Below the pieces are notes generated by a model. That model worked only from the letters and a program-made list of their open reading frames with translations. It made no database searches and was not told the origin of the DNA. From assembly GCF_017916325.1 (NCBI RefSeq), contig NC_090170.1:1957501-2021500 (forward strand): DNA of 64,000 bases, given 5' to 3'. The position numbers were made by a program, and so were the translations under genes. The first letter of the stretch is position 1, and every line of letters starts with the position of its first letter. Below are positions 50,535 through 59,750 of the stretch, one piece after another. This stretch comes from Leishmania martiniquensis. Lineage: Eukaryota > Euglenozoa > Kinetoplastea > Trypanosomatida > Trypanosomatidae.

Positions 50535-51659
50535 ATGGGTCTTCTCGAGCGCCGAAAGGCGATCGAGGAGGAGATCGCAAAGACACAAAAAAACAAAAAG
50601 ACAGAATACCATATCGGTCGTCTCAAAGGGCAGCTCGCACGCATCAAGACAGAAATGATGGAGAACGCCGCTCGCGCGGCCGGCGCGAGGGGCGGAGACG
50701 GCTTCGACGTTCGCAAAAGCGGAGATGTGCGCTGCGCACTGGTTGGATTTCCGTCCGTCGGTAAGTCGTCCTTTCTCTCGCGCGTTACACAGACGGAGAG
50801 TGAGGCAGCTGGCTACGAGTTCACCACGCTCACTTGCATTCCTGGAAAGTTGATGCACAGGGGAACGGAGATTCAAATTCTCGACCTGCCTGGTATAATT
50901 GAAGGTGCAGCCGAGGGTAAGGGCCGCGGACGACAGGTGATTGCGACAGCGCGTACGGCTGACATGATTATTCTTATGCTCGACGCGGCCAAGGCTGAGG
51001 CACAGCGCTCGAAGATCGAGAGTGAGCTCGAGTCTGTCGGTATTCGCTTGAATCAGAGCTTTCCCAACGTCACTTTCAAGAAGAAGGCATCGTGCAGTAT
51101 GAACGTTGTAAGCTACAGCACCACGGTGCCGCAAACAAGGGGCATCTCTGAGCAAATGGTGAAGGAGGTCTTGAAGGACTACGGTATCTTTAACGCCGAT
51201 GTGGCGCTGCGCGAGGACATCACAGTAGACCAGCTCATTGACGTCATCGAAGGAAACCGCAAGTACATGCCGTGCCTGTATGTGTACAATAAAATCGACA
51301 CGATTACTATAGAAGAGATGGACCGACTCAGTCGCCTACCGCACTCGGTTGTGCTGTCGCTGCACTGGGATTTGAATGTCGACGAGGTCATCGATGAGGT
51401 GTGGGAGCACCTCCGCATCATTCGCATTTACACAAAGAAGCACGGTGAGCACCCTGACTTTGGCAAGCCATTCATCGTGAAGCGCGGCGCGAGCGTCGAG
51501 CACATTTGCAAGCGCATCCACAAAGATATTGCGTCCCGCTTCAAGTACGCCCTTGTGTGGGGCACGAGCGCGAAGCACCAGCCACAGCGCGTCGGCATAG
51601 CGCACGAGCTAGAGGATGAGGACGTCCTCCAAGTCATGCTCAGGACGGCCAATGAGTAG
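50535..51659 (+). CDS. DRG2: developmentally regulated GTP-binding protein 2
   Basis: A 374-residue GTPase of the OBG/DRG family. The opening residues MGLLERRKAIEEEIAKTQKN and the TEYHIGRLKGQLA helix match DRG2 rather than DRG1. Motifs: G1 GFPSVGKS (71-78), G2 in the YEFTTLTC segment, G3 DLPG (117-120), G4 NKID (252-255). The GAAEGKGRGRQV stretch after G3 is the family's switch region. A C-terminal TGS-like domain (about 295-370) follows. DRGs bind ribosomes with DFRP partners and help stalled translation; DRG2 pairs with the RWDD1-type DFRP2. Length is that of eukaryotic DRG2. The eight upstream codons begin with GTG and are left out; GCCATGG is a good start context. Confidence 0.93.
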   Translation: MGLLERRKAIEEEIAKTQKNKKTEYHIGRLKGQLARIKTEMMENAARAAGARGGDGFDVRKSGDVRCALVGFPSVGKSSFLSRVTQTESEAAGYEFTTLTCIPGKLMHRGTEIQILDLPGIIEGAAEGKGRGRQVIATARTADMIILMLDAAKAEAQRSKIESELESVGIRLNQSFPNVTFKKKASCSMNVVSYSTTVPQTRGISEQMVKEVLKDYGIFNADVALREDITVDQLIDVIEGNRKYMPCLYVYNKIDTITIEEMDRLSRLPHSVVLSLHWDLNVDEVIDEVWEHLRIIRIYTKKHGEHPDFGKPFIVKRGASVEHICKRIHKDIASRFKYALVWGTSAKHQPQRVGIAHELEDEDVLQVMLRTANE

Positions 51660-51923
51660 TCGGTCTGTTGTGATTTTGAAGTGTGAGCGTGTACGCTGTC
51701 CACTGTGCGCATGCTGACGATAAACATCTCCAAAAAAAGAGAGACAGAGAGAGAGGCAGTGCAGACCAGAGAAAGAGTGGGAAAAGGCGCTGAAATGCCG
51801 ATGTCGAACCAGAGGAGCGGCGGGGGTCTGTGCAGCGTCACGCGTGTCGGTAGGCACCATACGCTGCTGGCGTGGCATGTGTACGGGTAGAGTGCACCAT
51901 AAAAGAAGATGAGGTGCTGGTAC

Positions 51924-51942
51924 GGGGGGGGCGGGGGGAGGT
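51924..51942 (+). other. G-run, possible G-quadruplex
   Basis: Eight G, one C, six G, then AGG on the transcribed + strand, in the DRG2 3' flank. RNA or DNA quadruplex formation is possible. Confidence 0.45.
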
Positions 51943-52097
51943 AGCGTGAGCGGATCGCTCCAGACGCCTCACATCATCTTCTCTCGCTCGTTCATGTGTG
52001 TACCTCCGTACCTCCGCGGGGCGCACCTCCCAATGAGTCCTACTGCCCCTGGTCTTCCCCTCACTCACCTATCCTGCTGGTACGCCCACCGCCCCTT

Positions 52098-52149
52098 CGT
52101 CTTCCCTGATGTTTTATCGTTCATGTTGCCATAATGTTAATCGTTTCAG
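52098..52149 (+). promoter_or_regulatory. spliced-leader acceptor for the SAC3/LENG8-type gene
   Basis: A T-rich stretch ends in GTTTCAG at 52149. The ATG at 52280 is the first after it. Confidence 0.6.
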
Positions 52150-52279
52150 GTCACGATTCCACGCTGGCAGTGTCTTACCAGAGAACCGCTGGCTCCAAAC
52201 CCCTCACCTCTCCTTCTGAGGGTGTACTGTGTGGCTGCTGGATTCTGAGCAACACGACTACACAAACGCGTCCACGCGC

Positions 52280-54022
52280 ATGAGCCAACACCACGACGTG
52301 CTGACGGCAGCTTTTTTGCAGGCACATGGGGTTGCCCTGTCGAAGCCGCTGCGCGATTGGCTGACACGCGTCTCCTTCTTGGCGCGCGCACAGTCATCCG
52401 TGGAGAAAAAAGAGCAGTATGAGAGGTGGGCACTCCGCGCGGTAGAGGATGCCGTAAAGGCCCCGGGTGGCGTGGCCGCGGTCGCGTGGTCCAAGCAAAG
52501 CACGGTGATGCCACCTGATTCTCCAGACTGTGTCTCAGAGTGGTGGCAAGAGAGTCGCCGCCCGTGTGCAGCCTCCTCCAGTGGCGCCGCCGCTCTTCAC
52601 GAGAACCGCACGCGAGCGGCATTGTTGGCAGAGACAATGCAACGTGCCCCGGCGCCGCTGCAACCCTTTGTGCAGCAGGGCTTCAGCCTTTACGACAGAG
52701 AGGTCGCCCTCGGCCGTCGACGCTACGAGCAGGTCACCTTCGTCGAAATGCTCAACATTGCGACGAGCCTGCAGGCCAAGGCGCGCCCTCCACCGGTCTC
52801 TTTGCCGGCACCGTCACCCACCCCACCACTGCCCACGCCATCGTGCGACGCATTGGCGATCCAGACAGCAGCCACCAGGCAGACGGCTGCGGCAGTGCCA
52901 ACATCGCACAAGCGGACCGCATCCGAGGCCATGCCCCACGAGCCTCCACACAAGCGAGTCGTGCCAGCCACTGGGCCTGTCGGCTCGCTGACGGACAAAG
53001 CGTTCTTCTTTCAGCTTGCCGGTATTGTCGACGCCGACGTCGCCGCTCCGCGCGAGTTCGTTGGCATGTCAAGAGAGCTGGAGCGAACTTACACCCGCTA
53101 CGAGCCCCTGGTTGAGGATATTCGTCCGCTTGCGGTGTTGAAAGAGGCGTACAGGCACATTACCACGCGTGCCGCAACCTTGGAGCAGACAGAAGGGAAG
53201 AAGGCTTCGCAGAAGTACTTGAGTGATCAGCTGAAGGGCATGCGGCAAGATTTGCGCGTGCAGAACATTGTAGACAACTTTACGGTCATGGTGTATGAGG
53301 TGCATGCGCGACTCTGCCTGGAAATCGGCGACATTGGCGAGTTCAATCAGTGCCAAGGAGGCCTGAAGCAGTTCTACGCAATGGACGCCGTCGACCTGAA
53401 GCATTGTGATGTGAAGAACTTCTTTCTCTACCGCCTCGTGTATCTGACGTTGAGTGGGCAGTACGACTCACTCTCTACGGAGCTCATTCACTTCACCAAC
53501 GCTCAGCTGCAAGGCAAGGACCGGGTCGGCAGCAGCATCCCCAGAGAGCCAGTAAACCGCGTCCTCGCTCTTTGCGCGGCGTGCAACAACGGCGACATAC
53601 CGTCGCTGTGCCGTCTCCTGCTCAGCTTCGAGACGGAAATGACCTACCTCGTTCGCATTTACCTGCAGAAATTGCGGATCATGTGGCTCAAAGAAATTCT
53701 CACCGCCATGAAGGGCTCCCTCACACTACGCTTTCTCATGGCCAGCCTTGGCTTCACCCCACTCCCGTACGGCAAGAAGCGGCAGTTGTTCTGGTTAGAC
53801 GGCACGGAAGAAAGTGCTGCACTTCGGTTTACGGAGCTCTTTCAGACACTCAAGATGGAGCTGCCTCCGGAGTTCTCTTTTCACGCAGAGGTGACGCGCA
53901 CAAAGCACACCGGGTTGAACTCGCAGGCACGATATCCTTCCCTCGACGCAGCCACATCCCTTAAAGCAATCAACGACTATCTCGTGTTCCTCAGCACACG
54001 CAAAGATGCCGGCCGCACGTAG
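52280..54022 (+). CDS. SAC3/GANP-domain protein of the LENG8/THP3 type
   Basis: A 580-residue protein. The C-terminal half (about 235-560) is a SAC3/GANP/PCI-type helical domain. It includes RELERTYTRYEPLVEDIRPL, where family members have the ER...LT..RYEP..VRP signature, and YEVHARLCLEIGDIGEFNQC, a segment characteristic of LENG8/THP3 relatives. The N-terminal 220 residues are low complexity, with a Pro-rich stretch and a basic SHKRTASEA segment, and could mediate nuclear import. Relatives act in mRNA export, transcription elongation or splicing (Thp3 with Csn12). A nuclear mRNP role is likely, and TREX-2-type SAC3 is an alternative. The ATG follows a clear splice AG; codons before it begin with GTG. 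Confidence 0.8.
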   Translation: MSQHHDVLTAAFLQAHGVALSKPLRDWLTRVSFLARAQSSVEKKEQYERWALRAVEDAVKAPGGVAAVAWSKQSTVMPPDSPDCVSEWWQESRRPCAASSSGAAALHENRTRAALLAETMQRAPAPLQPFVQQGFSLYDREVALGRRRYEQVTFVEMLNIATSLQAKARPPPVSLPAPSPTPPLPTPSCDALAIQTAATRQTAAAVPTSHKRTASEAMPHEPPHKRVVPATGPVGSLTDKAFFFQLAGIVDADVAAPREFVGMSRELERTYTRYEPLVEDIRPLAVLKEAYRHITTRAATLEQTEGKKASQKYLSDQLKGMRQDLRVQNIVDNFTVMVYEVHARLCLEIGDIGEFNQCQGGLKQFYAMDAVDLKHCDVKNFFLYRLVYLTLSGQYDSLSTELIHFTNAQLQGKDRVGSSIPREPVNRVLALCAACNNGDIPSLCRLLLSFETEMTYLVRIYLQKLRIMWLKEILTAMKGSLTLRFLMASLGFTPLPYGKKRQLFWLDGTEESAALRFTELFQTLKMELPPEFSFHAEVTRTKHTGLNSQARYPSLDAATSLKAINDYLVFLSTRKDAGRT

Positions 54023-54737
54023 GTCACGCGCGTCTCCGTATGCGCGCCCCTCTCCCCTACACCACTGCCCCTCCATCATCACAGCTTGAGATGGAAGAGC
54101 ATCGTATGCACTAAAGAAGGGACGCTAAATCACATGCGCAGCGTTCAGTATCGCACGTTTGGGCAGTGAACGTCCTCCCGTTTATGCTCGCGAGCTCGTG
54201 GAGCGACTGCACGAAACGTCTCGGCGGATGGTTGACTTGAAGCAGCGACTTACGCAGCAGTCCATCGCCTCCCTTCCTCCCTTCAGTGCTCACTCTCTTT
54301 CGCGAGAAGAAGAGGCAGCCTCCTGGGCCGGCGCCGGATGGTCACAGCTGCTGCTCCTTTTTTGTTCCTGCTGCTTCCTCCGCCTGCCTCGGTTTTTTTT
54401 CCTGACTCTCTCGTCATCTATCACCCCTTCGCGCCTGCCTCCTCCTCCTCTCTCTCAAGTGCTTGTGTTGGCCAACCAGAACTTCAACGTTTCTGAGCCA
54501 CGCGGCCCTCCCTCCTCTCCCTCCCCTCCTCACTCTCTCCCTCCGCTTGCAGGGACGCCAAAGGATACTGCGTCGACATGTAATGCCCTTTTCGCTGCCA
54601 CCCGACAGCCGATTCCCACTGGCCTGATTTCTTGCGCTGTTTTAGACGAGTAGTATTCTTTTACCCCTACCCCTTCTGCACTTCATCTTCACTATCCTTA
54701 CCCCTCTTCTCAGAACTTGACGTACTGGCCAGCAGAG
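54023..54737 (+). other. 0.7-kb intergenic region
   Basis: No gene seen. T/C-rich from 54280 to 54712. An open frame at 54159-54653 runs through pyrimidine tracts and looks like chance. Confidence 0.65.
54656..54713 (+). promoter_or_regulatory. spliced-leader acceptor for IDI2
   Basis: A nearly pure C/T tract from 54656 ends in CTTCTCAG at 54713. The IDI2 ATG at 54738 is 24 bases downstream. Confidence 0.8.
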
Positions 54738-55811
54738 ATGCCCTCTCGTAATCACATGATTGACCGCGAAGCGGCGGTGCAGAAGCGCAAGAAGGACCAC
54801 ATCGATATTTGTCTCCACAAGGACGTTGAGCCGCACAAGGGGCGCGCCTCGATCTGGAGCAAGTACACGCTTCCCTACAAGGCGCTTCCCGAGGTTGACC
54901 TACGCACCATTGACACGTCCTGCGAGTTCATGGGCAAGCGCGTCTCCTTTCCTTTTTTGATTTCCTCCATGACCGGTGGTGAAGCGCACGGCCGGGTCAT
55001 CAACGAGAACTTGGCCAAGGCATGCGAGGCCGAGAAAATTCCGTTTGGCCTGGGCAGTATGCGCGTCATCAACCGATATCCCTCGGCGGTGCACACCTTC
55101 GACGTAAAAGAGTTCTGTCCGTCAGTTCCGATGCTGGCCAATATCGGCCTAGTGCAGCTAAACTACGGTTTCGGTCCGAAGGAGGTGAACAACCTGGTGG
55201 AGTCTGTGGGCGCCGACGGTCTCTGCATTCACCTGAACCACACTCAAGAGGTTTGCCAGCCCGAGGGTGACACTAACTTCGAGGGTCTGATTGAGAAGCT
55301 GCGTCAACTGCTTCCGCACATTAAGGTGCCGGTGCTCGTTAAGGGTGTCGGCCACGGCATTGATTACGAATCAATGGTCGCTCTCAAAGCGAGTGGCGTC
55401 AAGTACGTGGATGTCTCGGGCTGTGGCGGCACGTCATGGGCCTGGATTGAGGGTCGCCGGCAGCCGTACAAGGTGGAGGAGGAAAACATCGGCTTTCTCT
55501 TTCGTGACATCGGGGTGCCAACAGATGTCTGCCTACGTCAGAGCGCGCCGCTGACTGTCAAAGGGGACTTTCACCTCATCGCCGGTGGTGGTATCCGCAA
55601 CGGCCTGGAAGTTGCCAAGTCGCTGATGATGGGCGCCGAGTACGCCACGGCAGCCATGCCATTTCTTGCCGCTGCGCTGGAGAGTGCAGAGGCGGTCCGT
55701 GCAGTGATTCAGCGCATGCGCCAGGAGCTGCGTGTCTCGATGTTTACCTGCGGCGCCCGCAACATCGAGGAGCTTCGGCGGCTGAAGGTGATGAAGCTCG
55801 GCCACCTGTAG
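54738..55811 (+). CDS. IDI2: type 2 isopentenyl-diphosphate delta-isomerase (FMN-dependent)
   Basis: A 357-residue TIM-barrel flavoenzyme interconverting isopentenyl and dimethylallyl diphosphate. Family motifs: HIDICL (N-terminus), ISSMTGG (flavin contact), [35 protein letters not shown] (catalytic Gln and metal-binding Glu region), [10 protein letters not shown] and [12 protein letters not shown] (FMN phosphate binding). Type 2 isomerases are found in archaea and many bacteria; among eukaryotes Leishmania and Trypanosoma cruzi are known exceptions, implying ancient lateral transfer. Two oddities: the usual VKE.G reads VKGVG here (near 55337-55351), and the C-terminus is GHL, reminiscent of a weak peroxisomal PTS1 signal, which could route the enzyme to glycosomes. 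The protein supplies prenyl units for dolichol and sterols. Confidence 0.93.
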   Translation: MPSRNHMIDREAAVQKRKKDHIDICLHKDVEPHKGRASIWSKYTLPYKALPEVDLRTIDTSCEFMGKRVSFPFLISSMTGGEAHGRVINENLAKACEAEKIPFGLGSMRVINRYPSAVHTFDVKEFCPSVPMLANIGLVQLNYGFGPKEVNNLVESVGADGLCIHLNHTQEVCQPEGDTNFEGLIEKLRQLLPHIKVPVLVKGVGHGIDYESMVALKASGVKYVDVSGCGGTSWAWIEGRRQPYKVEEENIGFLFRDIGVPTDVCLRQSAPLTVKGDFHLIAGGGIRNGLEVAKSLMMGAEYATAAMPFLAAALESAEAVRAVIQRMRQELRVSMFTCGARNIEELRRLKVMKLGHL

Positions 55812-55838
55812 CCCCGCCTCGTCGCACTCCTCTGTCTC

Positions 55839-55864
55839 TGTGTGTGTGTGTGTTTGTGTGTGTT
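55839..55864 (+). repeat. GT dinucleotide tract
   Basis: A (TG)n run interrupted by one TTTG, in the 3' flank of IDI2. A shorter run is at 56471-56487. Confidence 0.8.
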
Positions 55865-56680
55865 AGTCTGCACATCTTTAGCCGAGGCCCTCATCTGCCA
55901 CACTCCCCCTCGCCCTCTTTGCATCCGTCTCATTCTTTCTTTTTTTTTGCACTCTTGCGTCGTGGTGAGTGCTCTTAGGCGTCTCGAGTGAAACCGGGAA
56001 AAGGGGCATTTGTCCAAAATAGACTAATGTGAAGAGAGCATTCTCTGTCCTCTTTCTGCTCTGCGTGAGGACGTGTGCGATGTGGAAAAATGCGGCTGCG
56101 TGCTCTTGCTTGACTCCGTATGGCCCCTGCAGAGCCTCACGGAGTGCGGTCCTCTCGTCGTCCAACGTCAGAGCCGAGGATTCATCACAGGTTAGGGGTC
56201 AAACACTACAGCGTAGAGGGCTGGTTTTTCTATTTTTTTCTCCATGTTGAAATGAGCCTGGGAAAAATGCTGCCACAACGTGAAAATATCGACCCAAAGA
56301 CGAGCCACAATGCCGTAAGCACCTGAGCTGCTGGACGCTGTGGGCAAACGCTCTTCTGTGTACATGTAAGTACACACGCAAGGCTCCACTTCCAAGATAG
56401 AGTGCCTCTGTTCTGCACTTGCTATCGGCAGAAGGAGTGCGCGCACCACCATCTTCAGTGTCTAGCCCTGCGTGTGTGTGTGTGTGTCTTCCGTGATAGC
56501 ACGGTGCACGTTGCCTGTCGCATATGCATCGCCCCCAAACCCCTTTCGTATTTGAATTTTCTTTTTTCATCTGACAACCGAAAAAAAAACATGACCTCTT
56601 ATTGTATTCACACACGCAGTCACACTGTCCTTGATCGCTCCACTTCATATGCAAGGTGTGTAGCACACAAACTCAGAGTT

Positions 56681-56738
56681 CTCTGCTCGCTGTACATTTT
56701 CGGTGCAACTTCCTCCACACTGCCACATCACACGCAAG
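56681..56738 (+). promoter_or_regulatory. candidate spliced-leader acceptor for the gene at 56829
   Basis: A moderately pyrimidine-rich stretch is followed by CACGCAAG at 56738. The ATG at 56829 is the first downstream. Confidence 0.4.
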
Positions 56739-56828
56739 CAAAAAGGCCAACGCGGGTACTGCACGAGTTCAGCTGCGCTACAACAGGAAAGGCAAATTAT
56801 AAAAAAACTGAGCCACGGAAGCAAAATA

Positions 56829-57869
56829 ATGGCTATGCGTACCACATCCGACTTTACTGCGGATTTTTCGCCGCTCGACTACATCGAGCGAGCCATCAAG
56901 AACTCGGACTGTCGAACGCCCATCATTTTTGTTCAAGAAGACGGTGACCCGTTCCAGTCCGTGTGCTACTTCGCCAAAGAGCAGGACTCTGCTGTCTGGA
57001 GCTTTGACGTCGCTCAGCTGAATAGTGTGCAGAATGTCGCGGACTACATTGAGGTGGGCATCAACAATGGCGACTGGGTCTACATTATCAATTGTGACCT
57101 GGTCGGCGAGTCGCATTTCCGCGACATCGCGCGTACACTGTACCACATCCTACCCGAGCCGCACCGCTACCCTCGTCGTGAGGTGTTCCGCTGCTTTTTC
57201 GGCGTCACTATGCCATTTGACCTGAACGCACCAGTGAGGCTGCCCTTTCCTCCCTTGTTCATGCACGCCGCCCTGGTGGCACGCCCCACCGCCGCGCAAG
57301 GCTCGAAGTGGTCGCGTATTATGCCGGCTGACAAACCCCTCTTTTCCGCTGCGGTGCTGAAGCACCAAAAGCGTCGCGAGGTCGGCCGCGATAGCGACAG
57401 TGAAAGCGACCTGGATGAGACGGATCGCATTTCCGGTATCCTCTTTCACCGCGCCGCAGAACGCAACCGTGACATTGAGCAGTCCGCTGTAACGCTAGCG
57501 AAGCACCAGATGGTGAAAGCTATCGACGAGCAAAATGAACCCCTCATGCGAAGTCTGGTCTCCTCTGGTGAAGTGGACCTGTCTCGAAAGCTGAAGGACG
57601 GCATGACGCCGGTGCAGTACGCCTGCTGCAAGCAGCTGACAAAATCTGTGCGCACTCTGCTGTCGCTAGGCGCTGACCCCAATGCCCCGCGCGAGTCTGA
57701 TGGTCGACCTCCGTTGTTCATGGCAATCGACGACATGGAGCTCGCCAAAGTCCTCGTCGACGGCGGGGCAAACCTCTTCTCCAAGTTTGAAGGCTACCGC
57801 GCCGACTCACACCCGGACAACGCCCCCGCTGTGGCGGCCTATTTTGCGGAGGAGCGCAAGTGGATGTAA
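56829..57869 (+). CDS. dynein-tail-like/ankyrin-repeat protein
   Basis: A 346-residue protein in two parts. Residues about 40-160 contain IEVGINNGDWVYIINCDLVG, ARTLYHILPEPHRYPRREVF and RCFFGVTMPFD. These resemble the C-terminal region of dynein heavy chains, where a 'G.WV.L.N.HL' strand is followed by a helix and the FRLFLT strand. Residues about 235-340 form ankyrin-like repeats: DGMTPVQYACCKQLTKSVRTLLSLGADPNAPRESDGRPPLFMAI, then a partial third repeat. An acidic Ser/Asp stretch (about 205-218) links the halves. No ATPase motif is present, so it is not a motor. It may be an intraflagellar or axonemal adaptor. The start ATG 56829 comes after the only suitable AG; upstream codons begin with non-ATG. 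Confidence 0.65.
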   Translation: MAMRTTSDFTADFSPLDYIERAIKNSDCRTPIIFVQEDGDPFQSVCYFAKEQDSAVWSFDVAQLNSVQNVADYIEVGINNGDWVYIINCDLVGESHFRDIARTLYHILPEPHRYPRREVFRCFFGVTMPFDLNAPVRLPFPPLFMHAALVARPTAAQGSKWSRIMPADKPLFSAAVLKHQKRREVGRDSDSESDLDETDRISGILFHRAAERNRDIEQSAVTLAKHQMVKAIDEQNEPLMRSLVSSGEVDLSRKLKDGMTPVQYACCKQLTKSVRTLLSLGADPNAPRESDGRPPLFMAIDDMELAKVLVDGGANLFSKFEGYRADSHPDNAPAVAAYFAEERKWM

Positions 57870-58517
57870 GTCGAAGTCAGCACGAATGTATTCTACGGCA
57901 ACGCCTGCGGAAGCCAAGTCACCTTTTCTTTCACAGTGTTTCCTGTCATCCCCCCCGGTCCTGATGTACATTCACTTCACCCTTTTGTGTGTGCAATTTC
58001 ACCACACCTCCTGCAGCTGGCCGAAGCTCTTCTTATTGATGTGTGCGCTCATTACTGCCTTTTCTGGCGCGCGCGAGCTTCTGTGAGGGAGACCAAGTCC
58101 GCACATTTCGCAATCATCCTCACCTCCGTCTTCTCTCTCCGTATATCTCACACGCTGTTGACAGATGAAAGTTCCCGACAATGAAGCCCGCGTAACAGCA
58201 GAAAGCAAAGAACCTTGCCAAGGAAGTTGGCATACCTCAGGATAGCCGTCGTGGCGCTTGTCCTATCGCGAACGCTTTCCGGGGCGCATGGGGGGTCGCA
58301 CGGCCGCCTGGCCTTCCCTGGCTGAACTAACTGTCGTTTTCCCCACCGCCACGCCATGTGCCAGGCGCGAGAGCGAAGCCACGCGGCCATCTCACAACCT
58401 CCCGATGAGCTGTTTATTCTATCACTTTGTTTCTCGTCATCAGCGCCCCTCCCCCCCTCCTCCCCTATCTCCTCATGGCGTACGTCCACATGCCGCCCTT
58501 CGCTCGTGCAGGGACAC
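57870..58517 (+). other. 0.65-kb intergenic region
   Basis: No gene seen. A C/T-rich segment from 58440 leads to the transporter acceptor. In-frame ATGs upstream (58356) precede the AG and are not used. Confidence 0.6.
58440..58511 (+). promoter_or_regulatory. spliced-leader acceptor for the first amino-acid transporter
   Basis: A C/T-rich tract with a C-run is followed by CTCGTGCAG at 58511, six bases before the ATG at 58518. Confidence 0.6.
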
Positions 58518-59750
58518 ATGAGCTTGTGGGACCACTTTTCCGGATGCGGTGTGGTTGGGGCAGCGCTCAACTTGTCTGTCACCACTATTGGTGCTGGTGT
58601 GCTTGTCATTCCATCGACTTTCGAGGAGGGCGGCATTTTTCTTGTGATGGGTGTCCTGACCCTTGTGGCACTTTTGACTGTACTCTCCATCGATTACCTA
58701 ATCCGCTGTGTCGATTGCCTTCACCTCAAGTCCTACGAGGACATCTCACGCGAGCTGCTGGGCCGATGGTGTGAGGAGGCAGTGCGATGGATTCTCATTA
58801 TCTACAACGTCGGCATCGCGGCTGGCTACATTGTTGTGATTGGTGAAATCTTTACCCCAATGTTGCCTCTTATTCAGCCGTACCTGCCCTTCCTGACGGA
58901 CAGCACCTGCGTGATGGTTTTGGCGTGGGCTTTCGTAATGCTACCCTTGTCCTGCATCCCGAAAATAACAAAGATTAACGTCATCTCTTTCGTTGCCATC
59001 ACAGCGACCTTTCTCATCTCGGGGATCATCGCGTACCGCTACCTTGTTCCGTTCCAGGGTAAGCGCAACCAAGCCCAAGCCACGTACATGTCCCTGAGTG
59101 AGCGCTCCTTTTTGGCGCTGCCAGTGATGATGTTTTCGTTCGATTGTCAGTCCCTCGTGTTCCAGGTCTACAACAACCTGAAAACGGTCACGCGCGCGAA
59201 CATGAGGAGGGTGGCATCGCTGAGCGTCGCCATCACCGGCCTGCTCTACTTCGTAGTTGGGCTGTTCGGCTACCTCTCGAACACCCCCAACACTACCGGT
59301 AACATCCTCATGAACTACGACCCCCTCAAGGATCACCTCTTCGCCTTCGGCGAGGCGATTTACTCCTTAACAGTGATCACCGCGTACGTCCTCGTATTGT
59401 TCCCCAGCCGTGACGCCGTGTTCATTTTCTTGTTTGGCTACAACACGGCGACGCACGAGCTGTCGCATGGCGCCATCTCCGCGCGGCAGAACCTAATTGC
59501 TAGCGTCCTGCTATCCACATTGAGCGTCATTCTGGCCACGCGCGTCACGGGTATCGTCACCATTATCGCTCTTCTTGGAGGTCTCTGCAGCAGTACGCTC
59601 TGCTTCTCCTACCCGGCCGCCTTTCGGATTATGCTCCACGCCAGGGGCCTGGACCGTTGCAGGCCGGCGGAATTCGTCGCCGCGATCTGCATGCTCGTCT
59701 TTGGTGTGCTGAGCGGTATTATCGGAACTGCTATCGCGATTCGGGCGTAA
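58518..59750 (+). CDS. amino-acid transporter, AAAP family (copy 1)
   Basis: A 410-residue permease of the amino acid/auxin permease (AAAP, SLC36/38-like) family. The N-terminal span carries the family motif VTTIGAGVLVIPSTFEEGG (about residues 19-37), in which GAG-x-L-x-x-P marks helix 1. About 11 hydrophobic segments follow, including MLPLSCIPK, a conserved SFDCQSLVFQVYNNL and the GLFGYL segment. Substrate cannot be told from sequence; Leishmania AAAP proteins carry arginine, lysine, proline, alanine or GABA. The cytosolic N-terminus is short (under 15 residues) compared with characterised family members. The next gene (61357-62574) is a tandem paralogue of about half identity. It is probably at the plasma membrane. 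Confidence 0.9.
   Translation: MSLWDHFSGCGVVGAALNLSVTTIGAGVLVIPSTFEEGGIFLVMGVLTLVALLTVLSIDYLIRCVDCLHLKSYEDISRELLGRWCEEAVRWILIIYNVGIAAGYIVVIGEIFTPMLPLIQPYLPFLTDSTCVMVLAWAFVMLPLSCIPKITKINVISFVAITATFLISGIIAYRYLVPFQGKRNQAQATYMSLSERSFLALPVMMFSFDCQSLVFQVYNNLKTVTRANMRRVASLSVAITGLLYFVVGLFGYLSNTPNTTGNILMNYDPLKDHLFAFGEAIYSLTVITAYVLVLFPSRDAVFIFLFGYNTATHELSHGAISARQNLIASVLLSTLSVILATRVTGIVTIIALLGGLCSSTLCFSYPAAFRIMLHARGLDRCRPAEFVAAICMLVFGVLSGIIGTAIAIRA

Larger units (their letters stand above)
51660..52279 (+). other. 0.6-kb intergenic region
   Basis: No gene seen. There is a G-rich run at 51924-51942 (8 G, C, 6 G, then AGG), and a T/C tract ending in TTTCAG at 52149 that serves the next gene. Confidence 0.65.
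55812..56828 (+). other. 1.0-kb intergenic region
   Basis: No gene seen. GT microsatellites at 55839-55864 and 56471-56487; T-run at 55940-55948. The last 200 bases are mixed in composition with a modest pyrimidine tract. Confidence 0.6.
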
